From the NCBI RefSeq assembly GCF_029211265.1, contig NZ_JARGEL010000009.1:1-61432 (forward strand): a stretch of DNA of 61,432 bases, in the 5' to 3' direction. This document shows, piece after piece, positions 15,736-25,083 of the stretch. Made by a program: the position numbers and the translations under genes. The notes beneath the pieces are model-generated. The model saw only the letters and a program-made list of their open reading frames with translations. It ran no database searches and was not told where the DNA came from. How positions within the stretch are numbered: position 1 is the stretch's first letter; each line of letters opens with the position of its first letter. This stretch comes from Extensimonas soli (GTDB lineage Bacteria; Pseudomonadota; Gammaproteobacteria; Burkholderiales; Burkholderiaceae_C).

Positions 15736-17508
15736 ATGCAGGCAAGCCCTGCCATCGCCGCCGTGCCTGCGGGTGCGGGCGAAGACGCTGCCGTCGTCAT
15801 CGAAGACGTGGACAAGCATTTCGGAGACGTAAAGGCGCTGCGGGGCTTGAGCGCGCGCATCCACTATGGGCGGCTGACGGGTCTGGTCGGCCCCGACGGC
15901 GCTGGCAAGACGACGCTGATGCGGATTCTGACCGGCCTCCTGGTGCCTAACGCCGGCCACGTCACCTTGGCAGGCTATGACGTGGTCAAGGACAACGACG
16001 CCATTCATGTCGCCAGTGGCTACATGCCGCAACGCTTTGGCCTGTACGAAGACCTGTCGGTGATGGAGAACATGCGCCTGTATGCGCAGTTGCGCGGCAT
16101 GGATGCGGACCGCAACGCCGATCTGTTTGCCGAGCTGCTGGACTTCACGCGGCTCGGACCCTTCACCAAACGCCTGGCCGGCAAGCTCTCCGGCGGCATG
16201 AAGCAGAAGCTGGGCCTTGCCTGTGCGCTCATGGCGCGGCCGAAGGTGCTGCTGCTGGACGAGCCGGGCGTGGGTGTCGACCCGGTCAGCCGCCAGGACT
16301 TGTGGCGCATGGTGCAGGCGCTGACCGATGAAGGCATGGCCGTGGTCTGGTCCACCGCCTATCTCGACGAAGCCGAGCGCTGCGAGAGCGTGCTGCTGCT
16401 GAACCAAGGGCAGCTCCTGTTCGATGGCCCGCCGCAGGAGCTGACCGCGCAGCTCGAAGGCCGCAGTTTCCGTCTGGAAGACGTCGGTGCCGAGCGCCGA
16501 GCGGTCCTGACCCAGGCACTCGACCTGCCCAGCGTGAGCGATGGCGTGATCCAGGGCGCCGGCGTGCGCGTGGTGTTGCGCGAGGGCGCTCAAGCGGAGC
16601 AGCTCCAGGCCCTGTCCGATCAGGCGCGAGTGGAGCTGGCGCAGGTGCCCGCGCGCTTCGAAGACGCCTTCATCGATCTGCTCGGTGGCGGCCCCGGCGG
16701 CACTTCGACGCTGGCCGAGCGTCTGCCGCCGGTTGAGCTGGGTTCCGACATTGCCGTGTCGTGCCGAAACCTCACCAAGCGCTTCGGCGAGTTCACCGCC
16801 ACCGACAACGTCAGCTTCGAGGTGCAAAAGGGCGAAATCTTCGGCCTGCTCGGCCCTAACGGCGCCGGCAAGTCCACCACCTTCAAGATGTTGTGCGGCC
16901 TGTTGAAACCAACTGCTGGCGAAGCGCATGTGGTGGGCCATGATCTGCGCCGCGCCACCGGCGCAGCCAAGAGCCGGCTCGGCTACATGGCGCAGAAGTT
17001 TTCGCTCTACGGCCTGCTCTCGGTGCAGCAGAACCTGGAATTCTCGGCCGGCGTCTACGGACTGGAAGGCAACACCCGGCGCGAGCGCATTGCCGAGATG
17101 ATCGAAACCTTCGATCTGGGCGACTGGCTGTCCGCCACGCCCGATTCCCTGCCGCTGGGCCACAAGCAGCGCCTGGCATTGGCTTGTTCGCTGATGCACC
17201 GGCCGCCCGTGCTGTTCCTGGATGAACCCACTTCGGGCGTGGACCCGATCACCCGGCGGGAATTCTGGACCCACATCAACGGACTGGCCCGCAAGGGCGT
17301 GACCATCATGGTCACCACCCACTTCATGGACGAGGCCGAATACTGCGACCGCGTGGCCATGCTCTCGCGTGCGCAACTGATCGCGCTGGATACGCCCGAC
17401 GCGCTCAAACGTTCGGCGGTCAGCCCCGAACAACCCGACCCGACGATGGAGGACGCCTTCATTCACCTGGTGGAGTCGTCAGACCGCGAGCTGGAGGCCG
17501 CCACATGA
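15736..17508 (+). CDS. Double ABC exporter ATPase (YbhF-like)
   Basis: A 590-residue protein with two fused nucleotide-binding domains. Domain 1 has GPDGAGKT at 52-59, LSGGMKQ and LLLDEPGVGVD. Domain 2 has GPNGAGKS near residue 373 and LFLDEPTSGVD, but its signature is degenerate (LPLGHKQ rather than LSGGQ). One ATP site may therefore be weak, as in several YbhF homologues. It starts 1 bp after the adaptor gene and overlaps the next permease by ATGA. It powers export of an unknown amphiphile or drug. Confidence 0.88.
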   Translation: MQASPAIAAVPAGAGEDAAVVIEDVDKHFGDVKALRGLSARIHYGRLTGLVGPDGAGKTTLMRILTGLLVPNAGHVTLAGYDVVKDNDAIHVASGYMPQRFGLYEDLSVMENMRLYAQLRGMDADRNADLFAELLDFTRLGPFTKRLAGKLSGGMKQKLGLACALMARPKVLLLDEPGVGVDPVSRQDLWRMVQALTDEGMAVVWSTAYLDEAERCESVLLLNQGQLLFDGPPQELTAQLEGRSFRLEDVGAERRAVLTQALDLPSVSDGVIQGAGVRVVLREGAQAEQLQALSDQARVELAQVPARFEDAFIDLLGGGPGGTSTLAERLPPVELGSDIAVSCRNLTKRFGEFTATDNVSFEVQKGEIFGLLGPNGAGKSTTFKMLCGLLKPTAGEAHVVGHDLRRATGAAKSRLGYMAQKFSLYGLLSVQQNLEFSAGVYGLEGNTRRERIAEMIETFDLGDWLSATPDSLPLGHKQRLALACSLMHRPPVLFLDEPTSGVDPITRREFWTHINGLARKGVTIMVTTHFMDEAEYCDRVAMLSRAQLIALDTPDALKRSAVSPEQPDPTMEDAFIHLVESSDRELEAAT

Positions 17509-18674
17509 ACGGCGCCACAATGCACAAAGACGGAAGTGGCCCCCTGCAGACCGACTTGCGCCGTTTTGATTTACGGCGCTTGATCGCCCTGGTGACCAAG
17601 GAAAGCTACCAGGCGCTGCGCGACCCCTCGACGCTGCTGATCGCGTTCGTGCTGCCAGTGGTGTTGCTGCTGCTGTTCGCCTATGCGGTGTCGCTGGATG
17701 CGAAGGATGTCCGTGTCGGCGTGGTCCTGGAGTCGCCCGGCGCATCGGCACACTCGCTGGCCGCAGCGTTTTCGGGCACCCGCTTCCTGAATACGCACTT
17801 CGCCCATGACCGGCGCGAAGTGGCCGACCAACTGGTCTCAGGCGACCTGCGCGGCTACGTGGTGATTCCGCAGGATTTCGAGCAGCGTCTGGCCCAGCGT
17901 GGCAGCGAGCCGCTGGTGCAGATCGTCACCGATGGCTCCTACCCCAATACCGCCAACTACGTCGAGAACTACGCCCGTGGCGTGGTCCAGTCCTGGCGTG
18001 CCGGACTGGACGTCGGAGCACCAGCGCAGGCCGTCATGCTGGAACCGCGCTACTGGTTCAACCCCGAGCTGGAAAGCCGCCGCGCACTGATTCCCGGTGC
18101 CATCGCCATCGTCATGACCATCATCGGCACCATGCTGACTGCACTGGTGGTGGCGCGTGAATGGGAGCGCGGCACCATGGAGGCGGTGCTGTCCACGCCG
18201 GCCTCGGTGGCCGAAATCCTGATCGGCAAGCTGCTGCCGTACTTCGTGCTCGGCATGCTGTCCACGCTGGGTGCGGCGGCGCTGGCGGTGTTCGTGTTCG
18301 GGGTCCCGATGCGGGGCTCGCTGGCGGCGCTGCTGCTGCTGTCGGCGGTGTTCATGGTGCCGGCGCTGGGTCAAGGTCTGCTGATTTCCTCCTTGGCACG
18401 CAACCAGTTCCTGGCAGCGCAGATCGCGCTGTTCACGGGTTTTCTGCCGGCTTTCATGCTGTCGGGCTTTCTGTATGAGATCGACGCGATGCCCGCGCCG
18501 ATCCGGGCCATCACCCGGCTGGTTCCGGCGCGTTACTTCGTCGATTCGCTGAAGACGGTGTTCCTGGCCGGCGACATCTGGGCCGTGTTCCTGCCCAACC
18601 TGGCGGCCATGGCGGCGATCGGGGTGCTGTTCTTCGTGATCGCCAAGCGCGCCACGCGCAAGAACCTGGAGTGA
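17505..18674 (+). CDS. ABC-2 type exporter permease (YbhS-like)
   Basis: A 389-residue ABC-2 permease. The first membrane helix (STLLIAFVLPVVLLLLFAYA) follows an amphipathic N-terminus. A periplasmic domain of about 130 residues comes next, then five further helices with REWERGTMEAVLSTPASVAEI, the cytoplasmic coupling segment of the family. The start overlaps the ATPase stop by ATGA, so the two are translationally coupled. It pairs with the permease at 18679 to make a heterodimeric channel. Confidence 0.87.
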   Translation: MNGATMHKDGSGPLQTDLRRFDLRRLIALVTKESYQALRDPSTLLIAFVLPVVLLLLFAYAVSLDAKDVRVGVVLESPGASAHSLAAAFSGTRFLNTHFAHDRREVADQLVSGDLRGYVVIPQDFEQRLAQRGSEPLVQIVTDGSYPNTANYVENYARGVVQSWRAGLDVGAPAQAVMLEPRYWFNPELESRRALIPGAIAIVMTIIGTMLTALVVAREWERGTMEAVLSTPASVAEILIGKLLPYFVLGMLSTLGAAALAVFVFGVPMRGSLAALLLLSAVFMVPALGQGLLISSLARNQFLAAQIALFTGFLPAFMLSGFLYEIDAMPAPIRAITRLVPARYFVDSLKTVFLAGDIWAVFLPNLAAMAAIGVLFFVIAKRATRKNLE

Positions 18675-18678
18675 AGCG

Positions 18679-19797
18679 ATGTTGACGTCCGCATTCTCGT
18701 TGACCCGCCTGCGCGCCCAGTTCATCAAGGAGGTGCTCAGCGTCCTGCGCGACCCGCGCAGCCGCATGGTGGTGTTCGTGCCGCCGATCCTGCAGTTGCT
18801 GGTGTTCGCCTTTGCCGCGACGCTGGAAGTGCGCAACGTCGATATCGCCGTCTACGACCAGGATACGGGGCGCTGGTCGCACGAGCTGGTACAGCGCCTG
18901 GACAGCGCCCGCTTCATCACCCACATCCGGCATGTCGACAGCCAGCAGCAACTGCACGAGCTGATCGACCGTGGCGAGGTGATCGCCGCGCTCGCCATCC
19001 CGGTGGATTTCTCGCGCTCCATCGCTGCCGGCGAAAGTGGCCGCGCGCAGGTACTGGTCGATGGCCGGCGCAGCAACTCCGGGCAGATCACCGTGGCCTA
19101 TCTGTCCACCATCGCCGCCGATGTCGGCGCCGAGGTCGTGCCCGACGCCCAGGCACCAACGCCCGTGGTCGTGCGCCACTGGTTCAACCCGAATCTGGTC
19201 TACCGCTGGTTCATCGTGCCCGGGCTGACGGGCATCCTGGCGCTGTTCAGCTCGCTCTTGATCACCTCGTTGTCGATCGCGCGCGAGCGCGAGCTGGGCA
19301 CCTTCGACCAGTTGCTGGTGTCGCCCACCTCGACGCCCGAGATCATCATCTCCAAGTCGCTGCCGGCACTCGCAATTGGCACCGGGCTGGGCCTGTTCAT
19401 GATTAGCGCGGGCGTCTTCCTGTTCGGCATCCCGTTTACGGGCTCGTTTGCACTCCTGCTTGCCAGCCTGGTGCTGTTCATCGCCTCGGTGGTCGGCATC
19501 GGCCTGATGATTTCCGCGGTCAGCATGACGCAGCAGCAGGCCATCCTGGGGGCGTTCGCCGTCGGCGTGCCGGCGGTGCTGATGTCAGGCTTTGCGACGC
19601 CTGTGGAAAACATGCCTGTCGTCCTGCAATGGCTGGCTCAGGCCATTCCGCTGACCCACTTCCTCATCATCGTCGAAGGCAGCTTTCTCAAGGCCATGCC
19701 GCCCGGTGACATTCTCGCCAGCCTGTGGCCGCTGGCGGTCATCGCCCTGGCCACGCTGACGATGGCCACCGTATTCGTCCGAGGACGCCTGCAATGA
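18679..19797 (+). CDS. ABC-2 type exporter permease (YbhR-like)
   Basis: A 372-residue partner permease with the same plan: one N-terminal helix (VVFVPPILQLLVFAFAATLE), a periplasmic domain, and five C-terminal helices with ARERELGTFDQLLVSPTSTPEI. It lies 4 bp after its partner and overlaps the OMF gene by four bases. The pair YbhS/YbhR with one double ATPase, one HlyD adaptor and one OMF makes a complete tripartite pump. Confidence 0.87.
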   Translation: MLTSAFSLTRLRAQFIKEVLSVLRDPRSRMVVFVPPILQLLVFAFAATLEVRNVDIAVYDQDTGRWSHELVQRLDSARFITHIRHVDSQQQLHELIDRGEVIAALAIPVDFSRSIAAGESGRAQVLVDGRRSNSGQITVAYLSTIAADVGAEVVPDAQAPTPVVVRHWFNPNLVYRWFIVPGLTGILALFSSLLITSLSIARERELGTFDQLLVSPTSTPEIIISKSLPALAIGTGLGLFMISAGVFLFGIPFTGSFALLLASLVLFIASVVGIGLMISAVSMTQQQAILGAFAVGVPAVLMSGFATPVENMPVVLQWLAQAIPLTHFLIIVEGSFLKAMPPGDILASLWPLAVIALATLTMATVFVRGRLQ

Positions 19798-21332
19798 AAT
19801 CCAAGCCCCGCACTCCCTTTCTTCGCGCAACCGTCACCGGCCTGACCCCTGGGCGCGCGCGTCCGCTCGCGCTGGCCCTGTCCTGCGTGCTGCTGACTGC
19901 CTGCGCAAGCGTGGGCCCCGACTACCGCGAGCCGCCGCCGGTCGACGTCGGCAGCGGCTGGAGCTTGCCGTTGGCAAGCGAATCCCAGTCCGCAGACTTG
20001 AGCCAATGGTGGTCTGCACTGGACGATCCCATCCTCGATCGCCTGATGGCCACGGCGCTGGCACAGAACCTGGATCTGCGCCAGGCTGCGGCACGCATCG
20101 ATGAGGCACGCGCCCTGCGCGATCGTGTGGCCGGCGAGGCATTGCCCACCGCCGCCGCTGGCGCGAGCGTCAACCGGCGCCGTCAAAGCGAGAACGGACC
20201 CCTGCCCGTAGGTTCGATCCCCGGCCTTGACGCCACGCAGACCATCTACGACGCGGGCTTCGACGCGGCCTGGGAGGCCGACTTGTTCGGGGCCAAGCGG
20301 CGGGCGCTGGAAGGCGCCAGCGCCCGCCTGCAGGCGACCGAAGCCGAGGCGCAGGGCGTACGCATGCGCATCGTGGCCGAGGTCGCGCGCACCTGGTTCA
20401 CCGCCGTCGGCGCCCGCTACGAGTTGCACGCACAACAGGCCACACTGGATACGCTGCAGCAGACCTTGGAATTGGTGCGCCTGCGGCATGCGCTGGGCGA
20501 CGCGTCGGCCGCCGACGTGGAGGCGGCGTACGCCCAATGGACAGCAGTCAACGCGCTCATCCCGGATATCCAGGCGCGTCAGCGCGCCGCGATACTCAGC
20601 CTGGGCGTGCTGCTGGGCGCGCCGCCGGAGCGGGAGCTGGCACTGCTGGATGGCCCCTTGACGCCGAGCACGCTGCGGGCGCTGCCGGTGGGCGAGCGCG
20701 CAGAGATGCTGCGTCGGCGCCCGGACGTGCTGGCTGCGGAACGTCGCCTGGCAGCGAGTTCCGCCGACATCGGCGTGGCCACGGCCGAGTTGTTCCCCAA
20801 ACTCTCCATCGGTGTCGGCGGCGGGTTCCAAGCGCTCAGTACGGGCGATTGGTTCGATGCATCCAGCTCGCGTTTTTCCATCCTGCCGCTGATTTCCTGG
20901 CGCCTGTTCGACGGTGGCCGTGTGCGAGCCGAAATTCGGGCACGCGAGGCGGCCGAGCGACAGGCCGCGCTGGCCTATGAGCAGGCCGTGCTGGCGGCGC
21001 TGGGCGATGCCGAGCGCGCGCTTGGCGACTACCACGGCGGGCTGGACACACTGGAGCGCCGCGGTATGGCACTGGATGCCGCGCGCACCAGCTACGGCCA
21101 CGCCAAGGCGCGCTACGCGGCGGGCGACATCGCGCTGGTCGAACTGCTGGCCGCCCAGCGCAGCCTGCACGAGGCCGAAACCGCAGCCGCGCGGGCACAT
21201 ACCAACGCCGCCGTGCAATTGGTGGCGCTGTACAAGGCCCTTGGTGGCGGCTGGGACGTATCGACGACGGCATCGACCGCAACCCATCCGCTGCGGGGCG
21301 CTGCCGCCCCCGTCGCGTTTTCAAGCCGCTGA
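19794..21332 (+). CDS. NodT-family outer-membrane efflux lipoprotein
   Basis: A 512-residue outer-membrane factor. The lipobox LTAC puts the lipidated Cys at residue 37 after a rather long basic N-region (MKSKPRTPFLRA). Two OEP repeats follow, with helices rich in A, E, R and L and the landmark LGVLLGAPP. The start at 19794 overlaps the permease stop, so it is co-expressed. It forms the trimeric exit duct for the HlyD/ABC pump upstream. Confidence 0.88.
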   Translation: MKSKPRTPFLRATVTGLTPGRARPLALALSCVLLTACASVGPDYREPPPVDVGSGWSLPLASESQSADLSQWWSALDDPILDRLMATALAQNLDLRQAAARIDEARALRDRVAGEALPTAAAGASVNRRRQSENGPLPVGSIPGLDATQTIYDAGFDAAWEADLFGAKRRALEGASARLQATEAEAQGVRMRIVAEVARTWFTAVGARYELHAQQATLDTLQQTLELVRLRHALGDASAADVEAAYAQWTAVNALIPDIQARQRAAILSLGVLLGAPPERELALLDGPLTPSTLRALPVGERAEMLRRRPDVLAAERRLAASSADIGVATAELFPKLSIGVGGGFQALSTGDWFDASSSRFSILPLISWRLFDGGRVRAEIRAREAAERQAALAYEQAVLAALGDAERALGDYHGGLDTLERRGMALDAARTSYGHAKARYAAGDIALVELLAAQRSLHEAETAAARAHTNAAVQLVALYKALGGGWDVSTTASTATHPLRGAAAPVAFSSR

Positions 21333-21352
21333 CTCAACACAAGGGGGCCGTC

Positions 21353-21556
21353 ATGCAAATCAACGTTGGAAATCTCGACCGCATTGTGCGCATCGTCATC
21401 GGACTGATTTTGCTCAGTCTCCCATTGTGGCTGGACTCATCCTGGCGTTGGCTGGGACTCATTGGAATCATGCCACTCCTCACCGGCCTGGCAGGCCGCT
21501 GTCCTGGCTATCGCCTGCTCGGCCTCAGCACTTGCCCGATGCGAAAACCCGAGTGA
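21353..21556 (+). CDS. DUF2892 (YgaP-like transmembrane) protein
   Basis: A 67-residue protein starting MQINVGNLDRIVRIVIGLIL, the DUF2892 signature (N-x-x-x-x-D-R-x-x-R-x-x-x-G). It has two membrane helices and a C-terminal CPGYRLLGLSTC segment with two Cys. The same domain anchors the rhodanese YgaP. AAGGGGG precedes the ATG. It lies between the exporter operon and the MBL nuclease on the same strand. The function of the stand-alone form is not known. Confidence 0.8.
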   Translation: MQINVGNLDRIVRIVIGLILLSLPLWLDSSWRWLGLIGIMPLLTGLAGRCPGYRLLGLSTCPMRKPE

Positions 21557-21563
21557 ACGCCCT

Positions 21564-22973
21564 ATGAAACTCAGTTTTTTGGGCGCAGCCCGAGAAGTCA
21601 CCGGATCGTGCTTTCTGGTCGAAGCGGCTAATGTCCGCTTCCTGGTCGATTGCGGCATGGTTCAAGGTGGGCGTATAGCAGCAGCACGCAACCACGAGCC
21701 GTTCGCGTTCGACCCGGCGTCCATTGACTTCGTCCTGCTGACCCACGCCCACATCGACCACAGCGGGCTATTGCCCAAACTCACGCGCGCCGGGTTCAAG
21801 GGGTCCATCTACGCCACGCCAGCGACGGTTGATCTGCTCGGGGTGATGCTGCCCGATAGCGCTCACATCCAGGAAAGCGATGCCAAGCGGGTTGCCAAGC
21901 GGCTCAAAGAAAAGACCGTGCCGCCACCCCTGTATACCCTACAGGATGCACACGAATGCCTGCAGCAAGTACGAGGTATCGAATACGACCGGGAGTTCGC
22001 ACCCCGCGTCGGGGTGCGCGCCCGCTTTCGTGATGCCGGACACATCCTTGGTTCGGCCATCGTGGAAGTTTGGATTACCGAGTACGGTTACCCCACGAAG
22101 ATCGTGTTCAGCGGCGATCTGGGTCAGCCGGGACGCCCCATCCTGCGCGACCCGACACCCATTGAGGAAGCCGACATCCTCGTCATCGAGTCCACCTACG
22201 GTGACCGCCGGCACAAGGATTTTTCGGCGACCGAAGCGGACATGATCGGCATCGTCGAGAAAACCCTGTTCGAGCGCGGCGGCAATGTCATCGTTCCGGC
22301 CTTTGCGGTCGGCCGAACCCAGGAGGTGCTCTACCACCTACATCGTCTCACCTGCGAAGGGCGTCTGCAGCGTCCAATGGTGTTTGTCGATTCGCCGATG
22401 GCCACCGAGGCCACACGCATCACGCGTGAACATCTCGAATTGTTCGACGAACAGGCGAAGCGGTTGGCCGGATGGCACGCGCGCGGCGAGAACCTCCCGT
22501 ACCTGGATTTCACAGCGAGCGCTGAGGAGTCCATGGCGCTGAACCGGATTCGCTCCGGGGCCATCATTATTTCTGCCAGCGGCATGTGCGATGCGGGACG
22601 TATCCGGCACCACCTGCGCCACAACTTGCCACGCCGCGAATGCAGCATCTTGTTTCCCGGTTTCCAGGCGCAGGGGACGCTTGGCCGGCGCCTGATCGAG
22701 GGGGCCGAACGTGTACGCATCTTCGGTGAGGACATCCCGGTACATGCGGCGATCCACAGCGTGGACGGCCTCTCGGCGCATGCCGACCAGAAGGCGCTGC
22801 TGGATTGGGCCCGTGCTTTCATTCAAGCACCGGCGCAAACCTTCGTGGTGCATGGGGAATCGTCGGCCGCGCAAACCTTCGCTGACCTCTTGCAGCAGCA
22901 ACTCGGCTGGCAGGTCACGGTGCCCGAGTATGGCCATGCGCTGCGCTGGCCGGACTTTCTGGCGCACGAGTGA
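21564..22973 (+). CDS. MBL-fold beta-CASP ribonuclease-like protein
   Basis: A 469-residue metallo-beta-lactamase/beta-CASP hydrolase. The zinc motif HAHIDH is at residues 61-66. Further metal ligands are the His in RDAGHILGSA and the Asp in FSGDLG. The beta-CASP motifs include VPAFAVGRTQE, the SASGMCDAGRIRHH region and HSVDGLSAHAD. An RMMBL tail follows. Relatives (YsnF/CPSF-73-like) act on RNA ends. Genes of this type are often seen beside PHA and low-oxygen stress genes in proteobacteria. It overlaps the next gene by one base. Confidence 0.88.
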   Translation: MKLSFLGAAREVTGSCFLVEAANVRFLVDCGMVQGGRIAAARNHEPFAFDPASIDFVLLTHAHIDHSGLLPKLTRAGFKGSIYATPATVDLLGVMLPDSAHIQESDAKRVAKRLKEKTVPPPLYTLQDAHECLQQVRGIEYDREFAPRVGVRARFRDAGHILGSAIVEVWITEYGYPTKIVFSGDLGQPGRPILRDPTPIEEADILVIESTYGDRRHKDFSATEADMIGIVEKTLFERGGNVIVPAFAVGRTQEVLYHLHRLTCEGRLQRPMVFVDSPMATEATRITREHLELFDEQAKRLAGWHARGENLPYLDFTASAEESMALNRIRSGAIIISASGMCDAGRIRHHLRHNLPRRECSILFPGFQAQGTLGRRLIEGAERVRIFGEDIPVHAAIHSVDGLSAHADQKALLDWARAFIQAPAQTFVVHGESSAAQTFADLLQQQLGWQVTVPEYGHALRWPDFLAHE

Positions 22974-23839
22974 TGAAGCCCGCAGAAGATCTCGATGAAC
23001 GCCTGCGCGCCATCCGCGAGTCGCCAACGTACCGGCTTGCGTACGAAGACATCGAGCTGCTTGGCCAGGACGAACTGCGGCCGCTGCGACTACAGCTCGA
23101 ACTGCTCAAGCCCGAGCGCATCCTGCACGAGCAAGGCATTCGCTCGACGGTAGTGGTCTTCGGCAGCGCACGCGTGAGCGATGCCGAGACGGCAGAAGCC
23201 CGTCTTGGCGTTCTGGAGCGTCAGGCGCTCGTCACTCCGGAGGATGTCGGGCTGCGGCAAGAGCTTGCGCGGGCCAATCGCCGGGTCGAACAGGCACGTC
23301 ACTACGAGCAAGCGAGGCGTTTCTCGGGCCTTATTTCGGCGCGTTTCCAGCAGCAAAACCGCCGTGATTTCGTCGTCGTCACCGGGGGTGGGCCCGGCAT
23401 CATGGAGGCCGCCAACCGCGGTGCTTTCGAGGTCGGCGCACGTTCGATTGGCCTCAACATCACGCTGCCCCACGAACAGGCACCCAACCCCTACATGTGC
23501 CCGGATTTGGCGTTCCGATTCCACTATTTCGCCCTGCGCAAGATGCACTTCTTGTTGCACGCCAAGGGCTTGGTGGCCTTCCCCGGTGGCTATGGAACGC
23601 TTGATGAGCTGTTCGAGGTGCTCACCTTGATCCAGTCCGGAAAGATGCAGCGGATTCCGGTGGTGCTGGTCGGCCGTGCATTCTGGCGTCGCGTAGTTGA
23701 TTTCGATCTTCTGCTCGACGAAGGCTATATCTCTCCATCCGATCTCGACTTGTTCACCTGCGTAGACGAAGCCGAGGAAATCGTTAGTGCCCTCGAACGC
23801 TTTTACGTCAACAGGGCAGCAGGCGATGGGGCGACATGA
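22973..23839 (+). CDS. LOG-family (TIGR00730-like) Rossmann-fold protein
   Basis: A 288-residue protein with the nucleotide motif GGGPGIMEAANRGA and the family hallmark PGGYGTLDE. In LOG-type phosphoribohydrolases these bind and cleave a nucleoside 5'-monophosphate. It carries an extra N-terminal helical region of about 110 residues relative to minimal LOG proteins, as in the longer bacterial subgroup. The ATG at 22973 overlaps the MBL stop (TGATG). The physiological substrate in bacteria is uncertain. It is sometimes misnamed lysine decarboxylase. Confidence 0.85.
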   Translation: MKPAEDLDERLRAIRESPTYRLAYEDIELLGQDELRPLRLQLELLKPERILHEQGIRSTVVVFGSARVSDAETAEARLGVLERQALVTPEDVGLRQELARANRRVEQARHYEQARRFSGLISARFQQQNRRDFVVVTGGGPGIMEAANRGAFEVGARSIGLNITLPHEQAPNPYMCPDLAFRFHYFALRKMHFLLHAKGLVAFPGGYGTLDELFEVLTLIQSGKMQRIPVVLVGRAFWRRVVDFDLLLDEGYISPSDLDLFTCVDEAEEIVSALERFYVNRAAGDGAT

Positions 23840-25035
23840 TCGGCATCGACGGGTATTGCCGGAGCCTGCGCGGCACCAAGGTGCAGCAGTCGATGCAGTT
23901 CGCCACCTTGTTGATTGCCTGTGCATTGTTCAGCCCGATTTCTGCTTTCGGTTCCGACTTCTCGCTCTCTGCAGATCCTCCCTCCTGCTCGCCAGAGCAC
24001 TCCCTGCGCTGGCGGGGTGGCACCCTGCGCCTGGAGAACGATCTATTCACCGGCTCCGACCGCAACTACACCAACGGTGTCGCGCTAACAGCAGTCTCAC
24101 GTGATCTGCAAGGCGAGCTCCGTCCCGAGTGCCTGCCACAGCCGATTGGTTTGTACGCCCGCTTCATCGGCTGGGCTGATCCCGGGTTCTGGCGCGATTC
24201 CGGCGCCCAGACATCGTCGCAAAACCTCGTCGTGCGCTTTGGCCAGTCCATGTACACGCCCGAGAACAAGACGCGCACCGACGTGATTCCAGATGACCGA
24301 CCGTACGCTGGTTTGCTCTACCTGGGTTTGGCGTGGAATCGCCGCATCCACCCACAAGCCGCCAGCTACGAAATGCTTGACGTGCGTGAGCTGACCCTGG
24401 GCGTGATCGGCCCCTGGTCGCTGGCCGAGCAATCTCAGGATCTGGTGCATCGGACACGCGGCATTGAGCGATTTCGCGGCTGGGACAACCAGTTGCGCAA
24501 CGAGCCGGCGTTTCAGATGGCCATGGAGCGCAAGTTCAAGCCGTACACGGAGGGTGCGGTCCGCCCTGGATGGGGCAGCGACGTGATCGGCAGCTATGCC
24601 CTGCGGGTCGGAAACATCGAAACCGCCGCCAGTACCGGCGTGGAGTTTCGCGCGGGCTGGAACATACCGAACGACTTCGGCAGCTATCCGATCCGCCCTG
24701 GCGCAGAGAACCGCCCGCCCTCTGGTGTTGCCGATCTGCGCACGACAACGCCGCAGTCGGTCCTGGCGCCCAAACCTGGGGCACATGTCTTCCTGAATCT
24801 GGAGGGTAAAGCCGTCGCCTGGGACTTCTCACTCGACGGAAACATGTTCCGGCATAGCCATCACGTCAGCCGGCGGCCTTGGATCGCGCAAGCAGCTCTC
24901 GGCATCAGTAGCCAATGGATCGTTGCTGGACGTGGCGTACGGCTCGCCGTGATGCGCGTTTGGAGAACCCGCGAGTTCGACCAGCAGGCGGGCCATCACG
25001 CATTCGGATCGATCGCGCTGAGTCTGGAATTTTGA
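23836..25035 (+). CDS. LpxR-like lipid A 3'-deacylase (DUF2219)
   Basis: A 399-residue outer-membrane beta-barrel. The first start (23836) overlaps the LOG gene stop by ATGA. A second Met at 23893 begins the real-looking signal peptide (MQFATLLIACALFSPISAFG), and either may be used. The conserved LpxR start of the barrel, LENDLFTGSDRNYTNG, carries the active-site Asn-Asp pair. DDRPYAGLLY follows as the second family motif. LpxR removes the 3'-acyloxyacyl chain of lipid A at the outer leaflet. It ends in F, as barrel proteins do. Confidence 0.82.
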   Translation: MIGIDGYCRSLRGTKVQQSMQFATLLIACALFSPISAFGSDFSLSADPPSCSPEHSLRWRGGTLRLENDLFTGSDRNYTNGVALTAVSRDLQGELRPECLPQPIGLYARFIGWADPGFWRDSGAQTSSQNLVVRFGQSMYTPENKTRTDVIPDDRPYAGLLYLGLAWNRRIHPQAASYEMLDVRELTLGVIGPWSLAEQSQDLVHRTRGIERFRGWDNQLRNEPAFQMAMERKFKPYTEGAVRPGWGSDVIGSYALRVGNIETAASTGVEFRAGWNIPNDFGSYPIRPGAENRPPSGVADLRTTTPQSVLAPKPGAHVFLNLEGKAVAWDFSLDGNMFRHSHHVSRRPWIAQAALGISSQWIVAGRGVRLAVMRVWRTREFDQQAGHHAFGSIALSLEF

Positions 25036-25083
25036 GGACACCTGCAACCAATCGTTAGACCCAAAGCATTCGTCACAACATCA

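Noticed and set aside
15631-17466. Minus-strand ORF of 611 codons opposite the double ABC ATPase
   Set aside because: Shadow of a gene with all ABC motifs intact; composition is Arg/Gln/His-rich.
19638-21287. Long minus-strand ORF (549 codons) opposite the NodT-type gene
   Set aside because: It is the antisense shadow of a clear outer-membrane factor gene in GC-rich DNA. It is His/Arg/Gln-rich without any family features.
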